From assembly GCF_049671645.1 (NCBI RefSeq), contig NZ_JBATVG010000028.1, positions 1 to 64,000 of the forward strand: a DNA stretch of 64,000 bases, written 5' to 3'. This DNA comes from Castellaniella sp049671645. Its GTDB lineage: Bacteria; Pseudomonadota; Gammaproteobacteria; Burkholderiales; Burkholderiaceae_B. Made by a program: the position numbers and the translations under genes. How positions within the stretch are numbered: the stretch's first letter is position 1; each line of letters begins with the position of its first letter. Below, one piece after another: positions 16,896-25,941 of the stretch. The notes under the pieces were generated by a model, which saw only the letters and a program-made list of their open reading frames with translations, was not told the DNA's origin and ran no database searches.

Positions 16896-17129
16896 GTTTT
16901 TTCGGACACTGCGCCAGCCGTGTTTGCTGAGCATATCATCACGACCCGAAACATGTCGGATTCTCCAGCTTAGGGCTGTCCATGCCTTGGAAGGAGGTCA
17001 CACCCCCGTCAGAGGTACGTATGCTACCGCACTCGGCGCGAAAACTGTAGAATCTGGCACTGCTCATGCCACATTCACGGTGTTGAACGCACACACACCG
17101 TCAGCCCCAACTTTAGATTAGCTGTGCAC

Positions 17130-18719
17130 ATGACCACACCTCTCGACTTCGAATACTTGAACAAATATTGTGAGCGCAGCATCACAAAAATGAGCGATGC
17201 CGAAGCGCTAGCACACATCAGTGAATTGATCGACAACTCCCACGATGCGTCCTTCGAACGAGGTGCCAAACGCGCACTTTATTTACTCGACGAATTATCG
17301 AAACGAAAGCTCGCCGAAAAAGATAGTGTGCTAGTTGAATATTTCCGTGCTAACGCATGGGCAGCGCGGTCCCATATTGTGAATACTCGGCAATCTTGGA
17401 CCTGGGAGGCTCCAGAACGGCAGGCTGAACTACTGGCACTATCCAGAGCGTCAAACCACCCCGGTTTCACAAGCCTTAACAAAATCCGTCGCTGCCAAAT
17501 ACTCACCAACCATGCGAACCTCCTCAACTTGGTTGGCCGCTCAATCGATGCAGTCGCCGTCTGGGACTCAGCCCTGCATATCATCCCAAACTTTGCGATG
17601 GCACGTGGTAACCGTGGCAATGGCCTCATAACTTACGCGGGCATGGTTGCTGACGACCATGCCCGCGCGATCCTAGCCCTACATGCTTTTGACAGCCTTC
17701 ACGCAGCAACAGCCAAAGACGCACTCTACGATTCCGTCGACTCACAAGCCGCTCTTTCTTACTTTACCAACCGAGCAACGGAGCTTACTTACGCGGTCAA
17801 TATCGACGAGGTTCGGAAACTACAGAACCTTGATCGCGGCAACGAGGGTCAATCAAAAGCGGAGCGCGCTTATCGTCGCTGGTGTCTTGCCCATCGCCTC
17901 TTCCTATCTCCCCTAAACGATCTTGGCCCTCATCTTGCAGCAGCCACGGACAGCCTGATGTTGCCGCCCCTCATCGAAAGATTTGGTGATCGCCCTAACG
18001 AACATCTCCCCCCACCCATTATCGGTCTCTTCAACCAGATGAAGCAGGAGTATGTATCCGCTCGATTCACGCTGTTCGAGGGAATGAGTAGCGAACAAGT
18101 ACATTTCTCCGATCGTGACGTTGCCCTTATGGACACTCTCGATTATCCGCTCTACTCATTAGCGAGCGAGCGGGTCCGTACGGCATTCCGTGTCGCTTAT
18201 TCGTTACTGGATAAGGTCGCCTTTCTTGTTGACCGCTACTGGAACCTAGGCAAAGTTCCAGGCAGAGTGAGCTTCAAGAACGTCTGGATGGTTGAGAGCA
18301 AAGCTCGCCTACTCCCACAACTTGAAAAACGCGACAATCTACCACTTCGCGGTCTCTTCTGGCTATCGAAGGAGCTGTTCGACGAGCAGCTTAAACAGAC
18401 CACGGCAGCCGACGCCCGAGAACTGCATAACATCCGTAATGCGCTAGAACACACATATCTACGTGTCAGCGAAGGCTGGGCCAAGCCGTTCATGATTAAA
18501 GAGACTAATAATAACGACTTTGGCACTGCGATTGGCAGTGATGCGCTCGAAGCCAAAGCAATCCGAGTCATGCAGATAGCACGCTCCGCATTGTTTTACG
18601 TATCTTTCGCAATCGGTATTGAAGAGCGAAGAAAGCGAAGCATGACCCCTGACCAGCGCATCGGGTCAATGCCGCTTTTTGGCCTCGACGATGAAAGAAA
18701 AAGGCGCGATCCGCGTTAA
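17130..18719 (+). CDS. LA2681-type HEPN domain protein (predicted RNase toxin or defence factor)
   Basis: 529 residues from ATG 17130 (GTG 17124 lies two codons upstream; numbering below counts from GTG). The N-terminal 250 residues are TPR-like helices. The C-terminal half has FRVAYSLLDKVAFLVD, LRGLFWLSKEL and the HEPN ribonuclease motif RNALEH (R438-x4-H443). HEPN proteins of this kind are metal-independent RNases found in toxin-antitoxin and abortive-infection loci. It stands alone; no antitoxin-like gene is adjacent on the same strand. The flanking IS407 remnant and the helicase pair place it in a mobile defence-type island. Confidence 0.75.
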   Translation: MTTPLDFEYLNKYCERSITKMSDAEALAHISELIDNSHDASFERGAKRALYLLDELSKRKLAEKDSVLVEYFRANAWAARSHIVNTRQSWTWEAPERQAELLALSRASNHPGFTSLNKIRRCQILTNHANLLNLVGRSIDAVAVWDSALHIIPNFAMARGNRGNGLITYAGMVADDHARAILALHAFDSLHAATAKDALYDSVDSQAALSYFTNRATELTYAVNIDEVRKLQNLDRGNEGQSKAERAYRRWCLAHRLFLSPLNDLGPHLAAATDSLMLPPLIERFGDRPNEHLPPPIIGLFNQMKQEYVSARFTLFEGMSSEQVHFSDRDVALMDTLDYPLYSLASERVRTAFRVAYSLLDKVAFLVDRYWNLGKVPGRVSFKNVWMVESKARLLPQLEKRDNLPLRGLFWLSKELFDEQLKQTTAADARELHNIRNALEHTYLRVSEGWAKPFMIKETNNNDFGTAIGSDALEAKAIRVMQIARSALFYVSFAIGIEERRKRSMTPDQRIGSMPLFGLDDERKRRDPR

Positions 18720-18918
18720 GCCAGCCTAGGTTCCGTAGCCTGCAAGAAATGCATGCCCATGACTTACCGCACAGCGACAGTAGGGCTCACCACATGCCAC
18801 ACACCGCGACAACAACCCAAAGAATTTGCGTGGAGTCACGCATCATTGATAAGAACCCGCTTAGTAGCACTCCAAAATTCATTGCAACTCAACCGCAAAG
18901 CATGAAGTACAAGGGGCG

Positions 18919-19203
18919 CTAAATATGCGCGGCCTCCTGTCGGAGCCTATGATGGGCGGGCACATCCTCTATGACATCTTTACGAGGGCGCCCACCTTTC
19001 TTACCGTTCTCAGCAGAGGCCGCTCGTTTCTTCTCGCTCGCACTTTTTCCGCCCTGAGCCCCCCATAGCGTTGCAACGATTCGCTTAAACACGACGGATC
19101 GTTGCAAATCCCGGATCAGCCCTTCAACGCTGATGTGGACATCCAATGTGTCGGAGACAATGGTGTCACGGGCCGGGCTAAGGGTGCAGATCGAGCAAGT
19201 CAC
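18919..19203 (-). CDS. small basic protein of unknown function
   Basis: About 94 residues if started at GTG 19203, which overlaps the 3' end of the upstream 83-codon gene. The C-terminal half SASEKKRAASAENGKKGGRPRK is a Lys/Gly-rich tail often seen on small plasmid- or phage-borne proteins. No catalytic motif is visible. Third gene of a minus-strand trio (19792 to 18919). Start is uncertain; a TTG further in is possible. Confidence 0.45.
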   Translation of the reverse strand: MTCSICTLSPARDTIVSDTLDVHISVEGLIRDLQRSVVFKRIVATLWGAQGGKSASEKKRAASAENGKKGGRPRKDVIEDVPAHHRLRQEAAHI

Positions 19204-19429
19204 TGACCGCCGCAGAAGCCAGCTCCCGAATGTTGCCAATTGGAATGACAAGTGACGGCGCGGAAGGATCCGGGAAAGAAAGCTCAAGCCGCCGAATACC
19301 GCCACTGGCGAGGTATCGGATCCGGTCCAATGCCCACGGGTTAGGTAAGAGATCAGGCTCCGAACACGCAAGAGCTTGATACGCCTGAAGGTTTAACTCC
19401 GTATGCTTACGCTGTACTTTCATGATCAA
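19178..19429 (-). CDS. small hypothetical protein
   Basis: 83 residues, mixed helix and strand, containing NPWALDRIRYLASGGIRRLEL and ending ASAAVSDLLDLHP. I do not recognise it. ATG 19429 lies just 3 bases after the stop of the 119-residue gene, so the two are very likely cotranscribed and translationally coupled. Confidence 0.5.
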   Translation of the reverse strand: MIMKVQRKHTELNLQAYQALACSEPDLLPNPWALDRIRYLASGGIRRLELSFPDPSAPSLVIPIGNIRELASAAVSDLLDLHP

Positions 19430-19432
19430 CCT

Positions 19433-19792
19433 CTAGGGACACTGTGCGATCAGCATTTCCACTGCGCCGTGGATATCAACCTTAATAGATTTGACAGCGG
19501 GCATGTAATAAGCCGTTTTTACCTTCAAGGCCCCTGACGTTCTCTGTTGAGCGGCCCAAGCCATGCCGTTCACTACAATAATATGCCGATTATCTAAGCA
19601 CACAGTCTGTACGGCCTGCCAAAAGAGTTCCTGAGCTTTGTCCAGATGATCGATCACTTTGTTCATGACCGTTTGCACTACGCTTCGCTTGGGAACCTGC
19701 CCGTACAGTAGCTCAACCTCAATGATTTGGTCGCTAACGTACGAGAAGAAAACCCGCAACTCCCAACCTTGCTCAAGATGATAGGCATGCAC
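19433..19792 (-). CDS. hypothetical protein
   Basis: 119 residues, alternating strands and helices with VDIHGAVEMLIAQCP at the end. No known motif seen. First gene of a three-gene minus-strand unit with the 83- and 94-residue proteins. The tight spacing supports a real operon; function unknown. Confidence 0.5.
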   Translation of the reverse strand: MHAYHLEQGWELRVFFSYVSDQIIEVELLYGQVPKRSVVQTVMNKVIDHLDKAQELFWQAVQTVCLDNRHIIVVNGMAWAAQQRTSGALKVKTAYYMPAVKSIKVDIHGAVEMLIAQCP

Positions 19793-20122
19793 ATGCGGCT
19801 CACAATGCCCATCTCATTGTTCGAACAATGATCTCTATGCCCCTGTACCGAGCGACTCTACTCATATCAAAGCCTACATACCATAACTTAACAGGTTAGG
19901 TTTTTCAAGATTGAAATAATTCGACCAAAACACGCTTTCTTTTGATCAGAAAATCAAGCGTTTACAGGCCAATTAATCTAGGCGTGCCGTATCATCAACC
20001 AGCATAATCTCACCTCCGCCGATGCCTCGGGTGCGCAACTGGACAAATTGAGCACAGCCCCGAATCTGCGTCTCCGCGACGCACTAGTGACCAGCGCCGA
20101 AACCGTAGAAATGGAGTGAACA
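19793..20122. other. mostly non-coding spacer with a possible truncated frame before higA
   Basis: The left part is AT-rich and holds no gene. A plus-strand frame after a TAG near 19978 reads to a TGA at 20117-20119 (ends LRDALVTSAETVEME), 3 bases before ATG 20123 of the antitoxin. It has no visible start codon and does not resemble HigB, so it may be the tail of a deleted partner gene. Confidence 0.35.
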
Positions 20123-20494
20123 ATGGACATCCGCCCTATCCGCACCGCAGCGGACTACGAATCCGCGCTTGAGACAATCTCTCATCTCGTAGAGATTGAT
20201 CTGGACATCGGCACCCCCGAAGGCGACCGCCTGGACGTCCTGACCACACTCGTTCAAGCCTACGAAGCCAAGACCTTCCCGATCGGCCTGCCGGATCCAG
20301 TTGAAGCGATCAAATTCAGGATGGAATAGGCAGAGCTGACCGCGAAAGACCTGGAACCCATGATCGGTCAGAGAAACCGCGTATACAAAATCCTTAACCG
20401 CAAACGGTCCTTGACGCTGCCGATGATCTGGAAGCTACACAAAGGGCTCGGCATTCCTGCGGAGAACCTGATCCAACCGCCTGTTCACACCTAA
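20123..20494 (+). pseudogene. higA: HigA-type antitoxin broken by an in-frame amber codon
   Basis: The frame opens with MDIRPIRTAADYESALETI, the N-terminus of HigA-like antitoxins, and reads for 68 codons to TAG at 20327-20329. The same frame continues directly after it through AELTAKDLEPMIGQRNRVY and SLTLPMIWKLHKGLGIPAENL, the HTH half, to TAA at 20494. Exactly one codon (probably an original CAG Gln) separates the halves, so this is a recent nonsense mutation. No HigB toxin gene remains upstream. The 68-residue piece lacks the DNA-binding domain. Confidence 0.85.
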
Positions 20495-20557
20495 AGCTGA
20501 AAAACGGGCGTTGAAGTCACGGCGCCGCCTCACCAGTCGTTTTGGCGATTACCAGCC

Positions 20558-21817
20558 CTAACCTAACCCAGCTACGTTCTGGTCTATGCAGCTCTGAATC
20601 CCGCGCAGCGTATCGCGAGCAATCAGCTGCGGATACATCTCATCGGCCATGACCGTAAACCGGCGTGCCACGCCACAGATGACGTCAATCATCCGGCCGG
20701 CGGCATCCTGGGGCACTTCTGCCTCCTGGGCAAGCCGAAGCAGGCTCGCGCGGGAAATCGTCTGGGCTTCCCCCATCACGTCCATCTGGTGATATCCGCC
20801 CGGGCCCTCGCAGAAGGTCACGTCGTAAGCCGGCGCCAACCGCCAATGGCCGTCTTGCGACATGATGTAGGCGAAGTTCTTGGGATGATCGTCTCTGTTG
20901 TTGAACACGACATTGAAGACGGCGCGTTCGAAGGCCACCGCCATTTCCCGCACGTCGTTGGTGCAAATCTGCGTCGCTCGCAGGAAATTGACGTAGTCCA
21001 ATACCCCGGGAGACCGGTAATCGGCGCCCGTAAAGGCCGCGAGGCTTTGCATGGGCACACGCAAATCACCCTGACGATCAAAGCGCTTGCTGGCAAATGC
21101 CGCCGACCCGTTGGGCAGGCTGAAATACTGGGTATCCGGGGTCTTGATGCCACACAAGCGCAGGCACTGGGCGTAGACCATTTCGATCGCGCACACTTCG
21201 GCGTGCTCGTCTTTGGCTGGAAACTTGACCAGCCAGGCTTCAAAACCTGGCGTGGCGGCAGTGGTGAAGCTGTCTGTTTCGGGATCGCGATACACCAGGG
21301 CCTTGGGCCTCGCCCCCTGGGGTGAACCGCCCACCAACAACAAGGTCTGCAGAAATTCGCCGCCGTCTCCATGAAGCACTTCATCCACTTCGGCGGCCAG
21401 CCGCGCCAGCGGGATGTGGGCTTCCGGTTCTTGCCCTTCCGGCGCCACGGGCTCAAACGTCAGGGCGCCCATCGCCTTACTGCCGATATAGGACAGCCGC
21501 TCCAGCGGGCCAATGCGCGCCGTCGTAAGCCCACGGCGCCTGAACAGGCGATCCATCAACAACATGCCCCACCCGTCCGGCAGCGCGTCATAGACAGGCC
21601 CAGGCAAGCCCAATTGGTGGAATGGAAAATCCCGACGCAAGCGGGGGCCTTCCAGCGGCAAGGTATAGGAGGACAGCTCCAGCCCCCTGCGCTTGGCTTC
21701 ATCGCTGTATTCGAACGCGATCAGCGGGCGACCGGTCAGGGCAGTCGTGGAGACCAAGGCGCCCCACCTCCACCGTTCACCCCAGCCCTCGTAGAAGACG
21801 TCCACTTGCTCAAGCAT
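20558..21817 (-). CDS. hipA: HipA-type serine/threonine kinase toxin
   Basis: 419 residues from ATG 21817, which overlaps hipB by 8 bases; the longer upstream frame is hipB shadow. The kinase signatures are NNRDDHPKNFAYIM (catalytic Asp region) and LAPAYDVTF (metal-binding DFG equivalent). The N-terminal HipA domain shows LPDGWGMLLMDR. HipA kinases phosphorylate aminoacyl-tRNA synthetases and induce dormancy, and are held in check by HipB. The pair is intact and probably functional. Confidence 0.88.
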   Translation of the reverse strand: MLEQVDVFYEGWGERWRWGALVSTTALTGRPLIAFEYSDEAKRRGLELSSYTLPLEGPRLRRDFPFHQLGLPGPVYDALPDGWGMLLMDRLFRRRGLTTARIGPLERLSYIGSKAMGALTFEPVAPEGQEPEAHIPLARLAAEVDEVLHGDGGEFLQTLLLVGGSPQGARPKALVYRDPETDSFTTAATPGFEAWLVKFPAKDEHAEVCAIEMVYAQCLRLCGIKTPDTQYFSLPNGSAAFASKRFDRQGDLRVPMQSLAAFTGADYRSPGVLDYVNFLRATQICTNDVREMAVAFERAVFNVVFNNRDDHPKNFAYIMSQDGHWRLAPAYDVTFCEGPGGYHQMDVMGEAQTISRASLLRLAQEAEVPQDAAGRMIDVICGVARRFTVMADEMYPQLIARDTLRGIQSCIDQNVAGLG

Positions 21818-22127
21818 CGTTGAGCTTCCTCTTGATACGGAGACGCTTGGCGCTGTTTTCGTAACGCCGGATGTCCTCGATGCTGCCCAGTTTCGGCAGG
21901 AACAGGTCTTCGAGTTCTTTGGTTCGGCCCAGCACCATGGCCACTCGAACCAAGGTCTCGAACCCGACATTGCGGCCAGCTTCCAGATTGGACACGGTAT
22001 TGACGCCAACGCCGGCCCGTCCGGCCAAGTCCGCCTGGGTCATCTCCAGCGCCAACCGTTCCGTTCGTAGGCGCTCGCAGAGCCGCTTGACGATCTCGCC
22101 TGGCTTGCTAAGAATTAAGTCCAACAT
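21810..22127 (-). CDS. hipB: HipB-type HTH antitoxin
   Basis: 105 residues with an XRE helix-turn-helix (MTQADLAGRAGVGVNTVSNLEAGR) in the middle. It is a dimeric DNA-binding antitoxin that binds HipA and autorepresses the operon. The gene precedes and overlaps hipA, the canonical antitoxin-first order. A perfect 10-bp palindrome lies 40 bases upstream of the start and is a likely operator. Confidence 0.88.
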   Translation of the reverse strand: MLDLILSKPGEIVKRLCERLRTERLALEMTQADLAGRAGVGVNTVSNLEAGRNVGFETLVRVAMVLGRTKELEDLFLPKLGSIEDIRRYENSAKRLRIKRKLNDA

Positions 22128-22166
22128 ACCGTGTCCAATAGGCTATTTCTGCCAGTTAACTCACAA

Positions 22167-22176
22167 CACTATAGTG
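22167..22176. promoter_or_regulatory. palindrome upstream of hipB, candidate HipB operator
   Basis: CACTATAGTG is a perfect 10-bp palindrome about 40 bases before the hipB ATG. Flanking GTTA and TAAC on each side extend the symmetry loosely. Position fits autorepression; the sequence differs from the E. coli HipB box, so the assignment is inferred. Confidence 0.45.
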
Positions 22177-22271
22177 CTAACAGCAAGCCCCATCAATGCC
22201 CCCGCTTACGCGCCAGCAGCATAGTCCCAGATTGGTTGGCAGTGGCCAGCGGATGTGACATGCCGCCAGAT

Positions 22272-22463
22272 TCAGCGGCTCAACAATCGCGTCGCCAGCA
22301 ACGACCGCAAATCCTTGCGCGTATCACAGACGATGTGCACGTAAAGTACATCGCCTTGCACTTCGTAGATGACGCGATTCATGCCTGAAAGCGTTTGTCG
22401 GTACTGGGACAGCCCCAGCTCAGCCAGTTCAGGCGGGGTATGCTTCATCAACGCGTTGCTCAC
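22272..22463 (-). CDS. short ParE/RelE-type toxin or its C-terminal remnant
   Basis: 63 residues from GTG 22463, overlapping the previous gene's TGA as GTGA. GMNRVIYEVQGDVLYVHIVCDTRKDLRSLL is the C-terminal strand pair and tail of ParE/RelE toxins (R.IY.V....I..V.D.R.D). Full-length members are about 90-100 residues, so the first helices are missing and no antitoxin gene is adjacent. It is probably a remnant. Confidence 0.6.
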   Translation of the reverse strand: MSNALMKHTPPELAELGLSQYRQTLSGMNRVIYEVQGDVLYVHIVCDTRKDLRSLLATRLLSR

Positions 22464-23044
22464 CGCACCCTGAGCCCATCCAGCTGCCAGACCGACCGCG
22501 CAAAAGACCGCTCGCGCATCTCCTTCGACAAGCGGTCATAGGGGTACACCACGAACAACGGCCCCTTGTCGCGCGACGACATGGGCTTGCCGTCCATGCG
22601 CAGCGCGATGATCACGTCCAGCGTTCTGGCGTCTTCAAAAGGGATGGCTGCGACATAGTCGTTCACCGCGACAGCTTCGATCCGGGTGCCGCTGGCCCCG
22701 GCGGCGGCCAGCACGTCGCGCAGCAGCGGCCCCTGGAACGACACGGGCCGCAGATACCAGGGCGTGGTCACTGTGTAGGTTTGCTGCGGCAGCGCCTCTA
22801 GCGCGCGCATGTCGAACCGGGTCTGTCGGCCGTGGCTCTCCACCGTCAGCACGATCTTGCCGGGGGGCTCGGATTGCACGGAAACCACGGCGTGCCGGGG
22901 ACTGACGAAAACCGCGACGAGGGCCGTCACGACCACGAGCAGCGCGAGATACAGTCCGCCCAGCAGCATCAGGCGCCGGCCATCCGAGCGGCGCTGACGG
23001 CGCCCTTGCGGGGCTTTGGGCGCGCGGCGCAGGAAGGGCGTCAT
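22460..23044 (-). CDS. membrane-anchored oxidoreductase-molybdopterin-fold protein without cysteine
   Basis: 194 residues from ATG 23044 (ATGA overlap with the HD-GYP gene). A basic N-terminus is followed by one membrane segment (about 25-47) and a periplasmic domain. ALPQQTYTVTTPW, FQGPLLRDVLAAAGA and LRMDGKPMSSRDKGPLFVVYPYD resemble the sulfite-oxidase-type (PF00174) fold. There is no Cys at all, so it cannot hold Mo-pterin in the classical way and may be a sensor or binding domain. Cotranscription with the HD-GYP protein suggests it supplies a periplasmic signal; that is inferred. Confidence 0.65.
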   Translation of the reverse strand: MTPFLRRAPKAPQGRRQRRSDGRRLMLLGGLYLALLVVVTALVAVFVSPRHAVVSVQSEPPGKIVLTVESHGRQTRFDMRALEALPQQTYTVTTPWYLRPVSFQGPLLRDVLAAAGASGTRIEAVAVNDYVAAIPFEDARTLDVIIALRMDGKPMSSRDKGPLFVVYPYDRLSKEMRERSFARSVWQLDGLRVR

Positions 23045-25941
23045 GCAGATCCCTCCTGTCTCGCGGCGCGCGCGAGCGCCTCGGCATCCACCGCGTCGAT
23101 CTGCTCCGGGCGCATGAAGGCCCGCGCATAATCCAGCCACACTTGGCTGCGCACGAAGTACTGGAACAGCTCGGGGTCCAGGTGCCCGCCTTTGCACATG
23201 GCCGCCATGATGCCCAGCGACTCGGACAGGGTCTTGGGCGCCTTGTAGGGACGATCGGCCGCCGTGAGGGCCTCGAACACGTCCACCAGCGCGATGATCC
23301 GCTCGGTGGTGCCAAGTTGTTCGCCGCGCAGGCGGCGCGGATAGCCGGCGCCGTCCATGCGCTCGTGGTGATTGGCCGCGATGTCGGGCACCCGCCGCAG
23401 GTGTGGCGGCCACGGCAGGCGCTGAAGCATGATGAGCGTCTGCACGATATGGTCGTTGATGGTGAAGCGGTCCTCATCGGTCAACGTGCCGCGCCGGATG
23501 GCCAGGTTGTGCAGCTCGCCCAGGTTGCGCCGGTGTTCAGGCAAGACCATGTCGAAACCCCACGTATTGCGAGGATCGTCGCGCTCCACGGCGGGCCGCC
23601 GCGCATCGTCCCAGGGGACGATGTGGCGCGGCTGGTCGGCCAGCAGCGGCTCGGTAGCGGGCAATGACGGCGGCGCGAGGCGGCCGCCGGTCAGCCGCGC
23701 GCTTTCCTGGGCATCCAGGCCCAGCGCATCGTCAAAATAACGCTGCCAGGTCTGCGCGCCGATGGCGTGCAAGCGTTCGATGACGCCGTCGGACAGGGTT
23801 TCGCCGCCGATATTGCATTCCGCGACAAACCGGAAATCTTCGCGCAGCCGCGCCTGGACAGTGTCGCGCCGGGCCTCGGCGGCGCCGGCGTCCTCGCCAC
23901 GCAACCGGGCCTGCAGGCAGTCGATCTCGGCATCGCGCCAGAGCGCTTCAAAGCGCATGCGGATTTCATGGATACGGTTATAGACGACCTCCAGCTTGGT
24001 GGCCTTGTCCATGATGTGTTCTGGGCTCGTCACCTTGCCGCAATCGTGCAGCCATGCCGCCAGGCGAAAGGCCTCGCGCTCGTCTTCGTTCAGGTGAAAA
24101 TCCGCATAGGGGCCGCTGGCCTCGGTTTCCATGCGATCGGCCAGCAGGATGGCCAGCTTCGGCACCCGTTCGCAGTGTCCGCCCGTGTACGGGCTCTTGG
24201 CATCGATGGCGTCGGCCAGGATATGGGTCACGGACTCGAACAGCTTGCGCTGCGCCTCGATCAACTGGCGCGTCTCGATGGCCACGGCCAACATGCCGGT
24301 CAGGCGATCGGCAAAAGCCACGAACTCTGGCGCAGCGTGGTCCCAGTCCGCGTCATGGACCAGCACCAGCAGTCCCTGCGACTGCTGGTCGCGGCCGATC
24401 AATGCGAAGGCGATCCGGCGATGATCCCGGCCCCGCACCCGGGCGTCGGCCAGCATCGCTTCGCCTTCGTCCGCGCTCATCGAATCCCGCAATGCGCCTT
24501 GCGCCCCGAACGCGGCCACGCGCGTCAAGCGATGGCGCTCGCCATCAAAGAGATAGACGGCGCCGCCTTCGCAGCGCGTCGCCTGGACGAATTTTTCCAG
24601 CACCCGCGCAAGCATGGTTTCGATCCGCGGCTCGGAGCCCAGCACACGGCTGATTTCAAGCAGCGCCTCCATCGAGCCCGCGACCTTGTCCATGACGCCG
24701 TTGAGGGCCTCGACTTCGCGCAATGCGGAGACGGACCGATGCTTGCGGCGGCGGAAATCGAATCGGGACATGCGCAGCGACTGCGCCGAAACCCCTTCCA
24801 GGGCGCGCCCTACGGCACTGCCGACCCACCAGCCGAGCGGCAGGAACAGCACGATCAACACGACCGACATCAGCACCATGCGCGTGCGGGTGAGCGTCAG
24901 CGCGCCCAGCAGCTCATCGACGGGCGCAGCGGTCAGCAGCCGCATGTCCACCCCATCGATACCATCGAACGGCAATGCCGCCCCGAACCATTCACGTCCG
25001 CCGGATTCGTAGGAGACGACCTGACCGCCGCCGTCGGCGACCTGCCACAGGCGCGCCAGCGCGTCGACGCCCAAGGCATCCAGAGTACGCAGCTGGAAGT
25101 CATCCGAATCGTCCTTGCGCACCAGCAGCGCCCCCATGTCGCGATAGCCGATCACCGCGCCATCCTCGTCCACCAGCGCCAGTTCGGCGCTGGGCGTCAT
25201 GCGCAAGCCGCCCAGGGCCTCGCCCAGGTCTTCCAGCGCCAGATCCACCGCCACGATAGCCCGTCCCGAGTGCGACAAGCGGGAGAGCGTGATGCCCACC
25301 TGACGGGTCGAAAAGAAGACATAGGGTCTGGAGGTGACGGTGGACACCGTATCCATCGCACCGATATACCAGGGCCGCGCGCGCGGGTCGAACTGATAGT
25401 CGGGCTCGGGCCGGCGCATCACCAGATCGTTCTTGGCATCGTAGAACAGGAACAGCCCGTGCCTGTTGCCGTCATCGCCGCGCGCCACCACTTGCACGAG
25501 ATAATTGGCCTGGGGCGGCGCCTGGAAGCGCTCGCGGATGTCGCGCCGGTCCAGTGCCCGCATCAACAGAAAATCGCCGTTTTCATAGCCGATGGAAATG
25601 GCCGACACCAGGGGATTTTCGGTGAGCTCGGTCGCGAGGACACTGCGCCGCTCCAACCGTTCATCGAGCCGCCGGGCATCGACCACAGGGTCGAATGCCA
25701 ACAGGCGCAGCGACAACGAAGCAGGCTCGACGAAGCTGCGCGCCCGCTCGGCCACGATCTGGCCCGTATCGCGCGCCGTGATGGCCGCCATATCCAGCAG
25801 GATGGCCCGCGAGCCGTACCAGCTGAGCGTGATCAGCGCCCCGGCGACGAGCGCCATGGCCGCCACCGCGAGGCCCGCAATGACGAACCGGACAGGCCAC
25901 GCATGCTTCACACGAGGGACTTGCGGCATGGATTTCCCCAT
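23041..25941 (-). CDS. dCache-HAMP-GAF-HD-GYP c-di-GMP phosphodiesterase
   Basis: 966 residues. A first membrane helix (about 18-40), a large periplasmic Cache-type sensor, a second helix (about 350-372), a HAMP-like linker, a GAF domain (about 430-570) and an HD-GYP domain. The HD motif is HDCGK, and the GYP motif region reads HHERMDGAGYP with the GYP intact. HD-GYP enzymes hydrolyse cyclic di-GMP. The HD region carries an insertion of about 150 residues between the two motifs. It is the first gene of a two-gene unit with the 194-residue membrane protein. Confidence 0.88.
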   Translation of the reverse strand: MGKSMPQVPRVKHAWPVRFVIAGLAVAAMALVAGALITLSWYGSRAILLDMAAITARDTGQIVAERARSFVEPASLSLRLLAFDPVVDARRLDERLERRSVLATELTENPLVSAISIGYENGDFLLMRALDRRDIRERFQAPPQANYLVQVVARGDDGNRHGLFLFYDAKNDLVMRRPEPDYQFDPRARPWYIGAMDTVSTVTSRPYVFFSTRQVGITLSRLSHSGRAIVAVDLALEDLGEALGGLRMTPSAELALVDEDGAVIGYRDMGALLVRKDDSDDFQLRTLDALGVDALARLWQVADGGGQVVSYESGGREWFGAALPFDGIDGVDMRLLTAAPVDELLGALTLTRTRMVLMSVVLIVLFLPLGWWVGSAVGRALEGVSAQSLRMSRFDFRRRKHRSVSALREVEALNGVMDKVAGSMEALLEISRVLGSEPRIETMLARVLEKFVQATRCEGGAVYLFDGERHRLTRVAAFGAQGALRDSMSADEGEAMLADARVRGRDHRRIAFALIGRDQQSQGLLVLVHDADWDHAAPEFVAFADRLTGMLAVAIETRQLIEAQRKLFESVTHILADAIDAKSPYTGGHCERVPKLAILLADRMETEASGPYADFHLNEDEREAFRLAAWLHDCGKVTSPEHIMDKATKLEVVYNRIHEIRMRFEALWRDAEIDCLQARLRGEDAGAAEARRDTVQARLREDFRFVAECNIGGETLSDGVIERLHAIGAQTWQRYFDDALGLDAQESARLTGGRLAPPSLPATEPLLADQPRHIVPWDDARRPAVERDDPRNTWGFDMVLPEHRRNLGELHNLAIRRGTLTDEDRFTINDHIVQTLIMLQRLPWPPHLRRVPDIAANHHERMDGAGYPRRLRGEQLGTTERIIALVDVFEALTAADRPYKAPKTLSESLGIMAAMCKGGHLDPELFQYFVRSQVWLDYARAFMRPEQIDAVDAEALARAARQEGSA

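Noticed and set aside
16896..17121. C-terminal extension of the IS407-group transposase frame to 17121
   Set aside because: After NWRQNYNYF the translation no longer resembles OrfB; the frame is open by chance across a junction.
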